Assembly: GCA_029066805.1 (NCBI GenBank) | Contig: JAIEFT010000040.1 | Span: 1 to 64,000 of the forward strand | From: Clostridiales bacterium | Lineage (GTDB): Bacteria; Bacillota; Clostridia; Christensenellales; Pumilibacteraceae | Reading direction: 5' to 3' | Length of the DNA stretch: 64,000 bases | Position numbers and translations under genes: made by a program | The notes under the pieces: model-generated | What the model saw: only the letters and a program-made list of their open reading frames with translations | Database searches by the model: none | What the model was told of the DNA's origin: nothing | Shown: one piece after another, positions 19,229 to 29,213 of the stretch | Numbering within the stretch: the stretch's first letter is position 1 | Layout: each line of letters begins with the position of its first letter

Positions 19229-20661
19229 TTTCTTTTCCCGCCGCCGCTTTTGCTCTTATTGCTTACAGCCGAATTTGCTTTTTTATTGCCGGACTTTTTG
19301 CCTGTGCTCCCGCTGTTTTTGCCGGAGCTCGAACCATTCATATCCGTATTGCCGACGATTGCAATATGCACAACCGCCGCAACAACAATCGCGGCGTAAA
19401 CCACCCAAGCAACCACGCCCCAAGTGAGCTTGATACTGCCTACTTTGCGATAAACCAAAACCTGCTCTTTCTTTTCGGTTTCCGGTTTGTCGGCGGGGTC
19501 TGTTGTTACCGGCGCGTCGGTCGCCTTGTCGCCGTAGTACAAATTGTAAACGCCGTTCCCGTCCGCACGCACGGAAAGCGTAATGTCGCCCAAAACGTCT
19601 GTGCGCAAAATATTATCCTCGGGCACGCCCATATTTCTAAGTCTGTCCAGCGTTTCGCTGTGCGGATGTTTATAGGAATTGCCCTCGCCGCACGAGATAA
19701 TGTAGTACGCGTATTTTGCGCCGTCGGGCGTGGTTATTGCGTCAATATATCCCTGCGACGTGGAGGTGCGCGAACCGTGGTGTCCGCACTTGATAGCATT
19801 AACGGTATAGCTGTCCGTAAAAATATCGTACTTATCGGCAACGCCGTCGGTGGGCGCGGCTTGCACTTTTGCCACAAACTCCGCCTCGTTGGCTTTTTCG
19901 GCGTCGCCCGAAAGCGCGAAGTTGAACCCATTATAGCTGAGTATCATTATCGGCGAGTAGTCGTTCCAATCGGTATACTTTTCGGACAACGGCGAATAGA
20001 ACGTAAATGAATACATATTGTCTTTGCCGATTATGGTCTGATTTTCGTCCGCAGGGTCTGTCACATAAACCACTGTAGGCTGCCCGTCGATTTCCGTATA
20101 CATCGACTCGATAGCCGTGCGGTACGTCGCAGTATCTTTGTCTTTGGGCAAATCGCCCGCAGGGTCAACGTAACTTCCATTGGTCGCCTGTACGTTCGGA
20201 CGGTAGGACACGCGCGCGGGATATTTATTAAGCACAAAGTCCATGCTGCCGCAATGGTCGGAATCGGGATGCGTCAGTATCGCGTAATCGAAGTATCTGA
20301 ATTCCGCGCCTAACGTATTGCTTATAAACCCGTCAATCGCAGTTTCGACGTTCTTTTTGTTCTCGCCGGCGTCGATTATCATGGTCTTGCCGTCGGGCAG
20401 CTCTATTATCGTACAGTCGCCCTGCCCCACGTCAACATAATGTATGTACAGCCCCGCGCCGCCGTCTGCGGCGGAAGCATACACGCCGTCGGACAATGTT
20501 ACAATATCGTTTTTTTGCACGCTGTCCGCGTCAACATAGTACAACAGCCCCAGCTTGAGCTCGATATCGCGCGACCACACCATAGACACACCAAGCACAA
20601 TCGCCAAAATTATAAGCGCTATAATATCAATAATAAGTATTTTCTTTTTTGCGTCAGTCAT
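19225..20661 (-). CDS. ComEC/Rec2-like metallo-beta-lactamase-fold protein with TM segments
   Basis: YIHYVDVGQGDCTIIELPDGKTMIIDAGE ... AILTHPDSDHCGSMDFV ... IKCGHHGSRTSTSQGYI. Confidence 0.82.
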   Translation of the reverse strand: MTDAKKKILIIDIIALIILAIVLGVSMVWSRDIELKLGLLYYVDADSVQKNDIVTLSDGVYASAADGGAGLYIHYVDVGQGDCTIIELPDGKTMIIDAGENKKNVETAIDGFISNTLGAEFRYFDYAILTHPDSDHCGSMDFVLNKYPARVSYRPNVQATNGSYVDPAGDLPKDKDTATYRTAIESMYTEIDGQPTVVYVTDPADENQTIIGKDNMYSFTFYSPLSEKYTDWNDYSPIMILSYNGFNFALSGDAEKANEAEFVAKVQAAPTDGVADKYDIFTDSYTVNAIKCGHHGSRTSTSQGYIDAITTPDGAKYAYYIISCGEGNSYKHPHSETLDRLRNMGVPEDNILRTDVLGDITLSVRADGNGVYNLYYGDKATDAPVTTDPADKPETEKKEQVLVYRKVGSIKLTWGVVAWVVYAAIVVAAVVHIAIVGNTDMNGSSSGKNSGSTGKKSGNKKANSAVSNKSKSGGGKRK

Positions 20662-20795
20662 AATATCTTGTCCTCCTTATCTCAAAAGCTTTTGAAAGCA
20701 CAGTCGCGCGTCAGGCGGGCAACAGGCGGCGATCCGACCGAAGGGAGTGTAGACACACCTACATGACCGAGGCGGGTTGCCGCGCGTAGCCCGCA

Positions 20796-21587
20796 TCACG
20801 CGATGAATGCGCTTTCAATTTCGTCCATTTTTTCCATAGTCGCCTTGTAGCCTAACTCTATCATGTCCAAATATCCCGCCTTGCTCGTCGCCCTGTACGC
20901 CGAAGTATCGGGGGCTATAACAACGTCGGAATGCATAAGCCCGACTACGGAAGCGTTTGCGCTCATAATGGAAAACATCGCTTTGAGCACGTCAAACATA
21001 CCCGTTCCGTCTGTTCCGCTGCCGCGCGTAGAGTGCACGTCCACCGTTACGACTCTGTCCGCGCCCAGCATTTTGCACACATCGGCAGGAATGTTGTTGG
21101 TAAGCCCGCCGTCACAAAGATTTTTTCCGTCCATAGATAGCGGCGAGTACACTATGGGGAATGCCGACGACGCGGAAACCGCGTCGATGACCGACCCGTT
21201 AGAGAGTATTACTTGCTTGCCCGTTTTTAGGTCTGTCGCGACCGCGGCGTACTTTTTGGGCAAGTCTTCTATTTGCACATCGCCTATAACGCGACGGAGT
21301 ACGTCGCCTATCTTGCGCGGATCGTCCGACTTAAACAGCAGCCTGCCGTGAAAATCGATACGATCGAGCGTGTCCGATATCTTTATGATATCGTCGGGCG
21401 CAACGCCTGCGCAATACAGCGCGCCGATGATGCTTCCGACCGACGTACCCACGCAAATATCAAAGTCGATATTGCGCTCTTTAAACGCTTTGAGCGCACC
21501 GACCTGTACAAATCCGCGCGCTCCGCCTCCGCCGAGCACAAGCCCGACCGATGATGATTTTGTGTTTGTTCTTTCTTGGTTCGGCAT
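20796..21587 (-). CDS. Patatin-like phospholipase family protein
   Basis: VGLVLGGGGARGFVQVGALKAFKERNIDFDICVGTSVGSIIGALYCAG ... DGGLTNNIPADV (GxSxG and DGG). Confidence 0.92.
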   Translation of the reverse strand: MPNQERTNTKSSSVGLVLGGGGARGFVQVGALKAFKERNIDFDICVGTSVGSIIGALYCAGVAPDDIIKISDTLDRIDFHGRLLFKSDDPRKIGDVLRRVIGDVQIEDLPKKYAAVATDLKTGKQVILSNGSVIDAVSASSAFPIVYSPLSMDGKNLCDGGLTNNIPADVCKMLGADRVVTVDVHSTRGSGTDGTGMFDVLKAMFSIMSANASVVGLMHSDVVIAPDTSAYRATSKAGYLDMIELGYKATMEKMDEIESAFIA

Positions 21588-21596
21588 ACGGCTGAA

Positions 21597-22166
21597 CTAA
21601 ATCTTGGCTTCAACCATATTGCAAAAATACTTATGCACTCGATTGTCGCGCGTCATTTCGGGATGGAACGCCGTTGCGAGAACGTTGCCGCTGCGCACCG
21701 CTACGGGACGCTCGTCGCATTCGGCAAGCACGGTCACATTATCGCCGACGCGCGTGATGTGCGGCGCACGAATAAATACCATGTTCACATACATGCCGTC
21801 AAAGTCGCCCTCGCCTACAAAGCTGTCGCTGTGCCGACCATAACCGTTGCGCTTGACGTCCACGTCCAAAACGGACAGGCACGGGCTTTCGCCCTCTATG
21901 CGGTCAGCCAAAAGTATCAGACCCGCGCAAGTGCCCCAAACAGGCATGCCCGCAACGATCCGCTCTTTTATGGGCGTGAAAAGACCAAACTCTTCGATCA
22001 GCCGACGAAGCGTCGTGCTCTCTCCGCCGGGGATAATAAGCCCGTCCACAGCGGCAAGATCGTCAATCGTCCGCACCATGACCGTGTCGATCTTTTTGTT
22101 GACCGACTTGATCATCTTTATATGCTCGGCAACCGAGCCCTGCAATGCCAATACTCCTATAGTCAT
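21597..22166 (-). CDS. pdxT: Pyridoxal 5'-phosphate synthase glutaminase subunit
   Basis: IGVLALQGSVAEHI ... DGLIIPGGESTTLRRL ... PVWGTCAGLILLA ... TAFHPEMTRD. Confidence 0.95.
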   Translation of the reverse strand: MTIGVLALQGSVAEHIKMIKSVNKKIDTVMVRTIDDLAAVDGLIIPGGESTTLRRLIEEFGLFTPIKERIVAGMPVWGTCAGLILLADRIEGESPCLSVLDVDVKRNGYGRHSDSFVGEGDFDGMYVNMVFIRAPHITRVGDNVTVLAECDERPVAVRSGNVLATAFHPEMTRDNRVHKYFCNMVEAKI

Positions 22167-22281
22167 GATTACTCCAATTGAGAATTCAGAATTATTGATT
22201 ACTCGCTTCGCTCGTTCATCATTTTAGCAAATAGCTACGGCAAAACTCCACTAATTCTTAATTCATAATTCTGAATTATTT

Positions 22282-23184
22282 TTACCAGCCACGCTTGGCA
22301 AGACGCTCGGCATCCGTCATGCTCTCAACGTCAACGCCGGTCATAGCCGCGCCAAGCCCGTAGCTGACTCCCGCGAGAATGGCGGGATCGCCGTAGTACG
22401 CAACCGCCTTGACAATCGCTTCGGCGCGGCGTTTGGGGTCGCTCGACTTGAATATACCGCTACCCACAAACACGCCGTCCGCGCCTAACTGCATCATGAG
22501 CGCGGCGTCGGCGGGAGTCGCTATGCCGCCCGCGGCAAAGTTGACGACGGGGAGCGCCTTGTTTTTTGCTACGTACCTGACAAGGTCGAGCGGTGCGCCG
22601 ATGTCTTTGGCATAAGTCGCAAGCTGTTCGCTTTGGAGCGCCGCTACTTCGGCTATCTGCGTGCGCATTTTACGCATGTGCTTGACGGCTTCGACGACGT
22701 TGCCTGTGCCCGCCTCGCCCTTTGTGCGGATCATGGACGCACCTTCTGCTATGCGGCGGAGCGCCTCGCCAAGATCGCGCGCGCCGCACACAAACGGCGT
22801 TTCAAACTTGGTCTTGTCAATATGATAAGCGTCGTCGGCGGGAGTGAGGACCTCGCTCTCGTCTATGTAGTCGATTTTTATCGCTTCCAAAATCTGCGCT
22901 TCCACAAAATGCCCGATGCGCACCTTGGCCATGACGGGAATGGAAACCGCCTTTTGGATTTCGGAAATCATTTTGGGATCGGACATGCGCGCAACGCCGC
23001 CTTCCTTTCTGATGTCCGCGGGAACGCGCTCAAGCGCCATAACCGCGACCGCGCCGGCAGCTTCCGCTATCTGTGCCTGCTCGGCGTTGGTTACGTCCAT
23101 AATTACGCCGCCCTTCAGCATCTGTGCGAGGTTGCGATTCAAAAGCTTTCTGTTAGCCGCTTTGGTATCTTCTTTGCTTGCCAT
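22282..23184 (-). CDS. pdxS: Pyridoxal 5'-phosphate synthase lyase subunit
   Basis: [52 protein letters not shown]; adjacent to pdxT. Confidence 0.96.
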   Translation of the reverse strand: MASKEDTKAANRKLLNRNLAQMLKGGVIMDVTNAEQAQIAEAAGAVAVMALERVPADIRKEGGVARMSDPKMISEIQKAVSIPVMAKVRIGHFVEAQILEAIKIDYIDESEVLTPADDAYHIDKTKFETPFVCGARDLGEALRRIAEGASMIRTKGEAGTGNVVEAVKHMRKMRTQIAEVAALQSEQLATYAKDIGAPLDLVRYVAKNKALPVVNFAAGGIATPADAALMMQLGADGVFVGSGIFKSSDPKRRAEAIVKAVAYYGDPAILAGVSYGLGAAMTGVDVESMTDAERLAKRGW

Positions 23185-23260
23185 AGTATACTCCTTGTCC
23201 GACGAAAAGTCGGTCATAAATTTTCAGTGATATTTCCGCTTGCGCGGAAGTGTTGACAGC

Positions 23261-23707
23261 TTATTCTGCCGCAACGACGTTGACGTTGAGCTTGCCCGAA
23301 ACTTCGGCAAACGGCTTGATCGTCACAACGTACCGCCCGAGCGACTTGATGGGTTCGGATATAACGATCTTCTTTTTGTCGAGCTCGATGCCCATAGCAT
23401 TAAGCGCGTCGGAAACCGCCGCAGTGTTGAGCGCGCCGAACAGCTTGCCGTTTGCGCCCGTTTTGATTTTGACTGTAACGGTAATGCCCGCCAGTTTTTT
23501 GCACAGCGCGACCGCCTCGTCATGCTCTATTTTGCGCCGACGCTCTTCCGCTTCCTTGGAAATCTTTATGCTGTTCAGCGCCGACGACGTGGCGGGCTGA
23601 GCAAGATTGTTCGGGAACAAATAGTTGCGCGCGTAGCCGTCCGAAACGTCTATCACCTCACCCTTCTTCCCCTGAGCTTTTACATCCTTTGTCAGTATAA
23701 CTTTCAT
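23261..23707 (-). CDS. rplI: 50S ribosomal protein L9
   Basis: MKVILTKDVKAQGKKGEVIDVSDGYARNYLFPNNLAQPAT. Confidence 0.96.
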   Translation of the reverse strand: MKVILTKDVKAQGKKGEVIDVSDGYARNYLFPNNLAQPATSSALNSIKISKEAEERRRKIEHDEAVALCKKLAGITVTVKIKTGANGKLFGALNTAAVSDALNAMGIELDKKKIVISEPIKSLGRYVVTIKPFAEVSGKLNVNVVAAE

Positions 23708-23859
23708 CGTCTCGTTCTCCTATATGTGTGCAATCTAATATCTGTATTATTCTATCAAAAGCCTTCGCCTTTGTCAAGCTAATAATAAAGGCAATTATTG
23801 TCATAAAAAAGAGTTATTAATAATGGCGCGAAGCGCAGTCCGACACTATTCACTCTTAT

Positions 23860-24924
23860 CTATTCACTTTTGATATACTCAACCCAAAATCTGATGTTTA
23901 GTATGCAGTCGCACACGCCTAATACGGACAGCAAAAACAGCGCAAACGGAAACAGCACTGCCGCTATCCCGATCACGGCAAGAACGATATACGCCGCGAC
24001 CCTCGCCTTGCCGCCGAACATCGCCGCAAAGTAGCCCAGTAGCGTGAAACACCCGAACGCGGCGGGAATGGAAGTGAATGTGTGCATGACGGTTGCCGAT
24101 AGCGCGCCGTACCCGCCGACAAAGCTTAACACTACGCCGGTCACCGTCGCCGGCAACGCCATAGTCCAAAGGTATGCACGCGGCAGCTTCATGTCGCCCA
24201 GCCGCGAGTCGAACCGCGCATTGCCATACCCCTTGACTTTACAGTTCAATCCCGTAGCGACGACAAACCCGACAAGCGCGAGCACCGCACCGTAGTGAAT
24301 GCAGTAGTACCAAATATAAGCGTCGTATTCGTCCTTTGCCCATTCGGAAAGGCTTTTCTGCGCCTCGTCGGCATAGCCTAAGTCGCCTGGCTTGAGCTTA
24401 TCCTTGCCCGGCGTCGGCTTCTTTTGCGCGTCGTAGTAGTCGCGTGCAAAGAATGATATGACAGGATCGGACTGCTCTTGCAAAACGTACTTAGCGGCTA
24501 TATCGCCTATGGGGATACCCTCCGCGCCGCGCACAATGCCCACGCCCGCGAACGCACCGACTACGGCAAAGCACACCGCAACGGTTGCGCAAAGCAGGTA
24601 CTGCGAATTACTAAACTGCATGCTTATTACCAAGCCGCAAAACGCAAAAAACAGCGCGACAAAAAATATAACCGATAAAATATCGTAATTGAATGTAAGC
24701 GACAGTATACCGTAAAATACGACACAGCATAAAGGCAAATACGGTCCGAACCGCCTATATAATAGGTAAAGCAGCGGGAGCACAACAGGCAGAAGCGGCA
24801 ACGCAACCGACGGCATAGCGCCCGCAAGCGCCAGAATGAGCGGAACGGCAAAATACAGCAAAGCCTCGCCCGCTTTGCGCGCGCGTTTAGCGTGGATATT
24901 CGTTTGCCTTTTGCCGGTTTGCAT
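23860..24924 (-). CDS. Membrane protein, YybS/DUF2232-like
   Basis: Multi-TM protein immediately upstream of rplI, with YybS-like N-terminal hydrophobic pattern (LYFAVPLILALAGAMPSVALPLLPVVLPLLYLLYRRFG). Confidence 0.55.
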   Translation of the reverse strand: MQTGKRQTNIHAKRARKAGEALLYFAVPLILALAGAMPSVALPLLPVVLPLLYLLYRRFGPYLPLCCVVFYGILSLTFNYDILSVIFFVALFFAFCGLVISMQFSNSQYLLCATVAVCFAVVGAFAGVGIVRGAEGIPIGDIAAKYVLQEQSDPVISFFARDYYDAQKKPTPGKDKLKPGDLGYADEAQKSLSEWAKDEYDAYIWYYCIHYGAVLALVGFVVATGLNCKVKGYGNARFDSRLGDMKLPRAYLWTMALPATVTGVVLSFVGGYGALSATVMHTFTSIPAAFGCFTLLGYFAAMFGGKARVAAYIVLAVIGIAAVLFPFALFLLSVLGVCDCILNIRFWVEYIKSE

Positions 24925-24947
24925 GCGGTAATTATATCACAAAACAA

Positions 24948-25232
24948 TGCGGATGTTCAACCCCGATAGATACATTTTTACGGGCAAATCGCGGGCTATA
25001 CATGCGAAGCGTCGCTTGACGTACCGCAGAGAGTACAACTGCGCTCCGTTTCGCACATCTATCCTCGCGATTTGCCTCGTAAAAACGCTGTGCGCTTGAA
25101 GCGAGGCTGTTTTTAGGCTATATCAAGGCAAACGAGCGAAGTTGTAGTGGTGCTACTACGAGCGACTTTAACGCGGATAGAGCCAAAAACAGCCCGCTAT
25201 CAAGTGTGTCCATTGGGAGTTGAACATCCGCA
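24948..25232. mobile_element. MITE-like element: 285 bp with 14-bp perfect terminal inverted repeats and two large internal palindromes
   Basis: TIRs TGCGGATGTTCAAC (24948-24961) / GTTGAACATCCGCA (25219-25232); internal arms TTTTTACGgGCAAATCGCG / CGCGATTTGCctCGTAAAAA and AGCGaGGCTGTTTTTaGGCTAT / ATAGaGCCaAAAACAGCCCGCT. No ORF. Confidence 0.7.
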
Positions 25233-25304
25233 CGCAAAGCAACATGAATAATAAGGCGCGAATTGACAATAATATATATTACCTTTATATCATAGGAGTA
25301 AATC

Positions 25305-25607
25305 ATGTACGATCTTAAATGCGGACAGAAAAATTGCAAACACAACCACGGATATTGCTGCTGCGCAAAAGACATTGCGGTGTCGGGCGGAACGCAGTGC
25401 ACAACTTATGAAGCATGCGAAACCAAAGGCGACTACAAAACGGAAGCCGCCGCGGACTTTAGCAAGCCCGATTTTTCGATTGACACTTGCGTGGCGTGCA
25501 ACGCGCCCTGTCTGTTCAACCGCGCGGCAAAGTGTATAGCCAACGGCATAACCGTTTCCACCGCCGAGGACGGCACGGCCGAATGCCTCACCTTCATCAA
25601 AAAGTAA
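25305..25607 (+). CDS. DUF1540-type cysteine-rich protein (two modules)
   Basis: CGQKNCKHNHGYCCCAKDIAVSGGTQCTTYEAC ... CVACNAPCLFNRAAKCIANGITVSTAEDGTAECLTF. Confidence 0.75.
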   Translation: MYDLKCGQKNCKHNHGYCCCAKDIAVSGGTQCTTYEACETKGDYKTEAAADFSKPDFSIDTCVACNAPCLFNRAAKCIANGITVSTAEDGTAECLTFIKK

Positions 25608-25637
25608 CGCAAATAATAGAATACTAAGGCTACAAAC

Positions 25638-25670
25638 AAGAGGGCTGTCGCTTTGCGCGACAGCCCTCTT
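25638..25670. terminator. Bidirectional rho-independent terminator
   Basis: AAGAGGGCTGTCGC-TTTGC-GCGACAGCCCTCTT perfect 14-bp stem between convergent genes. Confidence 0.85.
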
Positions 25671-25679
25671 GCAATATAA

Positions 25680-26573
25680 TTAATCTAAAATATCGCCGCT
25701 TGGATATAATATTATATGAGTTTTTGATTCATACTTAGAGCTGTCCGACACTTTGATTCTTACCACAGCCGACACCATTCCTTCCACAAAAATAGCTACC
25801 GTTATTTCATTGTTTTCCGATATTACTTGAATTATATGGACTACATCGTTCCCTGTTTCTTGCTTGAGCGCGGATTTACTCTGATTGAATTCTTCATCCA
25901 CTCCCGATTGATTTGACGGAATCGCTATCTTGCCCTTAATTAATTCTTTATTATATTTATCCTCATACAAGTATTCGTATAAAATACTCCTAAGCTCTTC
26001 CATCGAGCTTTCGGATAATATATCTTCGCCGAATTGCTTATACAGAGTTTCATACGCAATTTTTATCCACTCCAAATTGATCTTATGCAAATCAAAAGAC
26101 GTTTCATAAGATATTTTAGGTTGATATTTAGTGGGCTTTTTCGATCTGATCGTTTGTTTTTGTTCTTCCGTAAGAGCGGGCTGCCCCATGCGCTTTAGTT
26201 TTTTATCCGCCATAGCGATGGCTTCCTCAGCCGAAGACGCGGTAACATGAAAACCGTTTTCATCCTCCTCTATTCTCGGCACAATACTGGGCTTCATATC
26301 CGCAGACAATCGTATTTCTTCCCCGTTTTCTCCTATTCCACGCTCGAACGGATTGGGAACTTTATTGGAATTGCCCTTTATTCCATGCTGCTGACGGAAT
26401 AATTTTGCTCCTATGTTGTTTGTACTGCCGCAGTCGATTTTTTCGCCTAATAGCGAATTGCATTGCTTGCAAACCGCATGAATTACAAATTTTTTATTCC
26501 CGAGCGCCTTAGGAATAATGTGCTCGACAGAGCTTTCGGTAATAGGATTACCGCAAATAATACAGTTACTCAT
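25680..26573 (-). CDS. HNH endonuclease family protein
   Basis: CIICGNPITESSVEHIIPKALGNKKFVIHAVCKQCNSLLGEKID: CxxC...EHIIP...CxxCN. Confidence 0.8.
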   Translation of the reverse strand: MSNCIICGNPITESSVEHIIPKALGNKKFVIHAVCKQCNSLLGEKIDCGSTNNIGAKLFRQQHGIKGNSNKVPNPFERGIGENGEEIRLSADMKPSIVPRIEEDENGFHVTASSAEEAIAMADKKLKRMGQPALTEEQKQTIRSKKPTKYQPKISYETSFDLHKINLEWIKIAYETLYKQFGEDILSESSMEELRSILYEYLYEDKYNKELIKGKIAIPSNQSGVDEEFNQSKSALKQETGNDVVHIIQVISENNEITVAIFVEGMVSAVVRIKVSDSSKYESKTHIILYPSGDILD

Positions 26574-26642
26574 TATGTATCCTCCCTCCTATTGTTACTA
26601 TTTTAGGTTTTTATCTTTGCTATGACCGAAAATCGCAGAATA

Positions 26643-27617
26643 TCAGAATTCGTTTTGGATCTTTTCCATTACGCCGTTGTTTGCGAGCGAGTATGCGATA
26701 TCGATTATATTGTATACCGTTTCGGCGGTAGCAGCGCCGTGTCCCTTAACTATCGGCGTTTTAAATCCAAGCAGCATTGCGCCGCCCTGCGTGGTATAAT
26801 CGTATTCTCTGTAGACGGCGTCGACAATCTCATCCAGCTCGCTATAGTCGCCCATTTTTGCTTTTATCGATTCTTTAAGCTCGGACACTACGGCTTTTGC
26901 ACTGCCCTCTATCGTCTTTAACAAAACATTGCCCCCAAAGCCTTCGCTGACTATCACGTCCGCATTTCCGCTCAAAACGTCCGAGCCCTCGATATTACCG
27001 ATAAAGTTCAAATCGCTTGCGCGCAAAATATCGTGTGCCTGTTTTGTGAACTTATTGCCCTTAGCATCCTCCGCGCCGTTGGACAGCAATGCAATACGCG
27101 GCAATTGCACTCCGACCGTTTTCATATACGCCACGCCTATGCGCGCAAAGTCCTCTGTACGTTCGGGTCTGCAATCGACGTTTGCACCGCAATCGACAAT
27201 ACAAAACTGCGCGCCGTTCGGCTTTTTCAGCGCACAAAGCAGCGCCGGACTTTTTACTATCTTTTCGAGCAGCATCATTGCCGCGACGAACATAGCGCCC
27301 GTTGCTCCGCACGTTACAAACGCGCCCACGTCGCTTTTTGATTTGCACAGCTCCAAGCCCTTTACGAGTGAAGAATTCTTTTTAGCCATAACGGCGGCGA
27401 GCGGTTTTTCGTCGTTGGTTATTACTTGCGGTGCGTCGATTATTTGCAGCCGCTCTGTATCGTAGCGTTTGCCGGAAAGCTCGGCCTCGAGCTCTGCTTT
27501 GTCGCCGCACAAATAAACGAACAGCTCGGCGTTTTTTTCGAGCGCGTTTATCACACCGTCTATAAGCGTAGGCGCGGCACTATCCGCGCCCTGAATATCC
27601 ACAACTATCTTAATCAT
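26643..27617 (-). CDS. plsX: Phosphate acyltransferase PlsX
   Basis: IVVDIQGADSAAPTLIDGVINAL ... GATGAMFVAAMMLL ... GNIEGSDVLSGNADVIVSEGFGGNVLLKTIEG. Confidence 0.93.
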   Translation of the reverse strand: MIKIVVDIQGADSAAPTLIDGVINALEKNAELFVYLCGDKAELEAELSGKRYDTERLQIIDAPQVITNDEKPLAAVMAKKNSSLVKGLELCKSKSDVGAFVTCGATGAMFVAAMMLLEKIVKSPALLCALKKPNGAQFCIVDCGANVDCRPERTEDFARIGVAYMKTVGVQLPRIALLSNGAEDAKGNKFTKQAHDILRASDLNFIGNIEGSDVLSGNADVIVSEGFGGNVLLKTIEGSAKAVVSELKESIKAKMGDYSELDEIVDAVYREYDYTTQGGAMLLGFKTPIVKGHGAATAETVYNIIDIAYSLANNGVMEKIQNEF

Positions 27618-28365
27618 TGTCTATACCGTTTTTTTGATTTTCCCAAAACTTGTCCAAAAGCATTCTGTATGTTTCGTCGGAAAACGGCGGCTGCGCCAGC
27701 GCCTGCAATTGCTCTTTCGTAAGCTCGCCGTTTTGGGCAAACAGTCTGCCCGCGTCCTCGAACTTCTTTAAATATCGCGCCATGCGCGACGGCGTGCCCA
27801 GCTTAGCTACGGTAAGCAGCTGCGGACACAGTATCGCCGTGTAATTGCCGTTGCCGCAAATAAAGTCGTACTGCTTGATAAGCGAGTCGTAAACAAACTC
27901 GGTGTCCGAATACGCACAGCTCGAAACAACCACAAGCTTTTGCCCGTCACGGTGATTCCTTATGCCGTGGAGCGACGTGCCGTTTGCGGGCGGGCGACCG
28001 TTGTACGCGCTCATCATGCCGAGCATTCTGTCCGTAAAAACCTTCATAATGCCGGGCATGCCGAAAAAGTAAAGCGGATAGCTTTCTATAACGTAGTCGG
28101 CGGTAAGAATTTTATTCTTAATGTTTTCGACGTCGTCGTCCTTGATCACGCACGAACCCTCCGTCCTGCCCCAGCAGGAAAGACAGCCGCGGCACGGACT
28201 TATATTCATGTCGGATATGTTAACGTACTCGCACTCTGTTTCTGCGCCGTCGCACAACCCGTTTACAAACGCGCGAGTCACACGCAGCGTCGTGCTATTC
28301 TCTTTTTTGGGACTGCCGTTAATAACGATAGCCCGCTTTATGTTTTTGCCGTCGGCAGCGCACAT
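27610..28365 (-). CDS. Flavodoxin-fold NAD(P)H-dependent oxidoreductase
   Basis: AIVINGSPKKENSTTLRVTRAFVNGL ... CRGCLSCWGRTEGSCVIKDD ... DYVIESYPLYFFGMPGIMKVFTDRM. Confidence 0.82.
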   Translation of the reverse strand: MCAADGKNIKRAIVINGSPKKENSTTLRVTRAFVNGLCDGAETECEYVNISDMNISPCRGCLSCWGRTEGSCVIKDDDVENIKNKILTADYVIESYPLYFFGMPGIMKVFTDRMLGMMSAYNGRPPANGTSLHGIRNHRDGQKLVVVSSCAYSDTEFVYDSLIKQYDFICGNGNYTAILCPQLLTVAKLGTPSRMARYLKKFEDAGRLFAQNGELTKEQLQALAQPPFSDETYRMLLDKFWENQKNGIDND

Positions 28366-28376
28366 ACGCTCTCCTT

Positions 28377-29198
28377 TTACCGTCGCCCAAACTCGGCGTA
28401 ACGCCCGATCTTTCTGAATTTTTCGTATCTGTTGCGAACAAGCTTTTTGGCATTGACCTTTTTGAGTGCGATAAGCTTTGCAAACACGTCGGCTTTAAGC
28501 GCGGTCATAAACGCCGATTTTTGCGCTGCGTCGGAAAAGTCCTGCGGCTCGCGTACGATTCTTTCCACAACGCCGAAAGAATGCAGGTCGTCTGCGGTGA
28601 GCTTTAGCTGCTCCGCGACCTCCGCGGCACGCGACGGCTCTTTATACAGTATGCTCGCGCAAGATTCGGGAGTAATGACCGAATAGTACGCGTTTTCGAG
28701 CATCCAAATCTCGTCGGCTACGGACAGCGCGAGCGCGCCGCCGCTTCCGCCCTCGCCTATTACTACGGTGAGTATGGGCGTTTTTACCGAGCCGAGCTCG
28801 TACAGATTTTCGGCAATCGCTTCGCCTATGCCGCGCTCCTCCGCGCCCGTGCCGCAGTTTGCGCCCTGAATATCCACAAAGGTTATTACCGGTCTATTAA
28901 ACTTTTCGGCTTGCTTTATTAGGCGCAACGCCTTTCTGTAGCCCTCCGGTAGCGCGCAACCGAAATTACGGTCGATCCGTTCCTTAAGATTATGCCCTTT
29001 TTCCGTGCCCACCACGGTAACGGGCATTCCGCAGAGATTTGCGATGCCGCCGATTACGGCAGGGTCGTCGCCGAACCGCCTATCGCCGTGGAGCTCGATA
29101 AAATCATCGAACAAGCCCTCGATATAATCGACTACGGTCGCTCTGCCCGAGTGCCTTGTAAGTCGAACTTTTTCGTATGCAGTCAATTTATTTTCCAT
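28377..29198 (-). CDS. accA: Acetyl-CoA carboxylase carboxyltransferase subunit alpha
   Basis: FIELHGDRRFGDDPAVIGGIA ... PEGYRKALRLIKQAEKFNRPVITFVDIQGANCGTGAEERGIGEAIAENL. Confidence 0.93.
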   Translation of the reverse strand: MENKLTAYEKVRLTRHSGRATVVDYIEGLFDDFIELHGDRRFGDDPAVIGGIANLCGMPVTVVGTEKGHNLKERIDRNFGCALPEGYRKALRLIKQAEKFNRPVITFVDIQGANCGTGAEERGIGEAIAENLYELGSVKTPILTVVIGEGGSGGALALSVADEIWMLENAYYSVITPESCASILYKEPSRAAEVAEQLKLTADDLHSFGVVERIVREPQDFSDAAQKSAFMTALKADVFAKLIALKKVNAKKLVRNRYEKFRKIGRYAEFGRR

Positions 29199-29213
29199 AG
29201 TCAATTAACAATC

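Noticed and set aside
20690-20795. GC-rich spacer (gcgggcaacaggcggcgatccgaccgaagggagtgtagacacacctacatgaccgaggcgggttgccgcgcg) as a repeat or structured RNA
   Set aside because: Only weak imperfect symmetry and no second copy found in the window; not supportable without a genome search.
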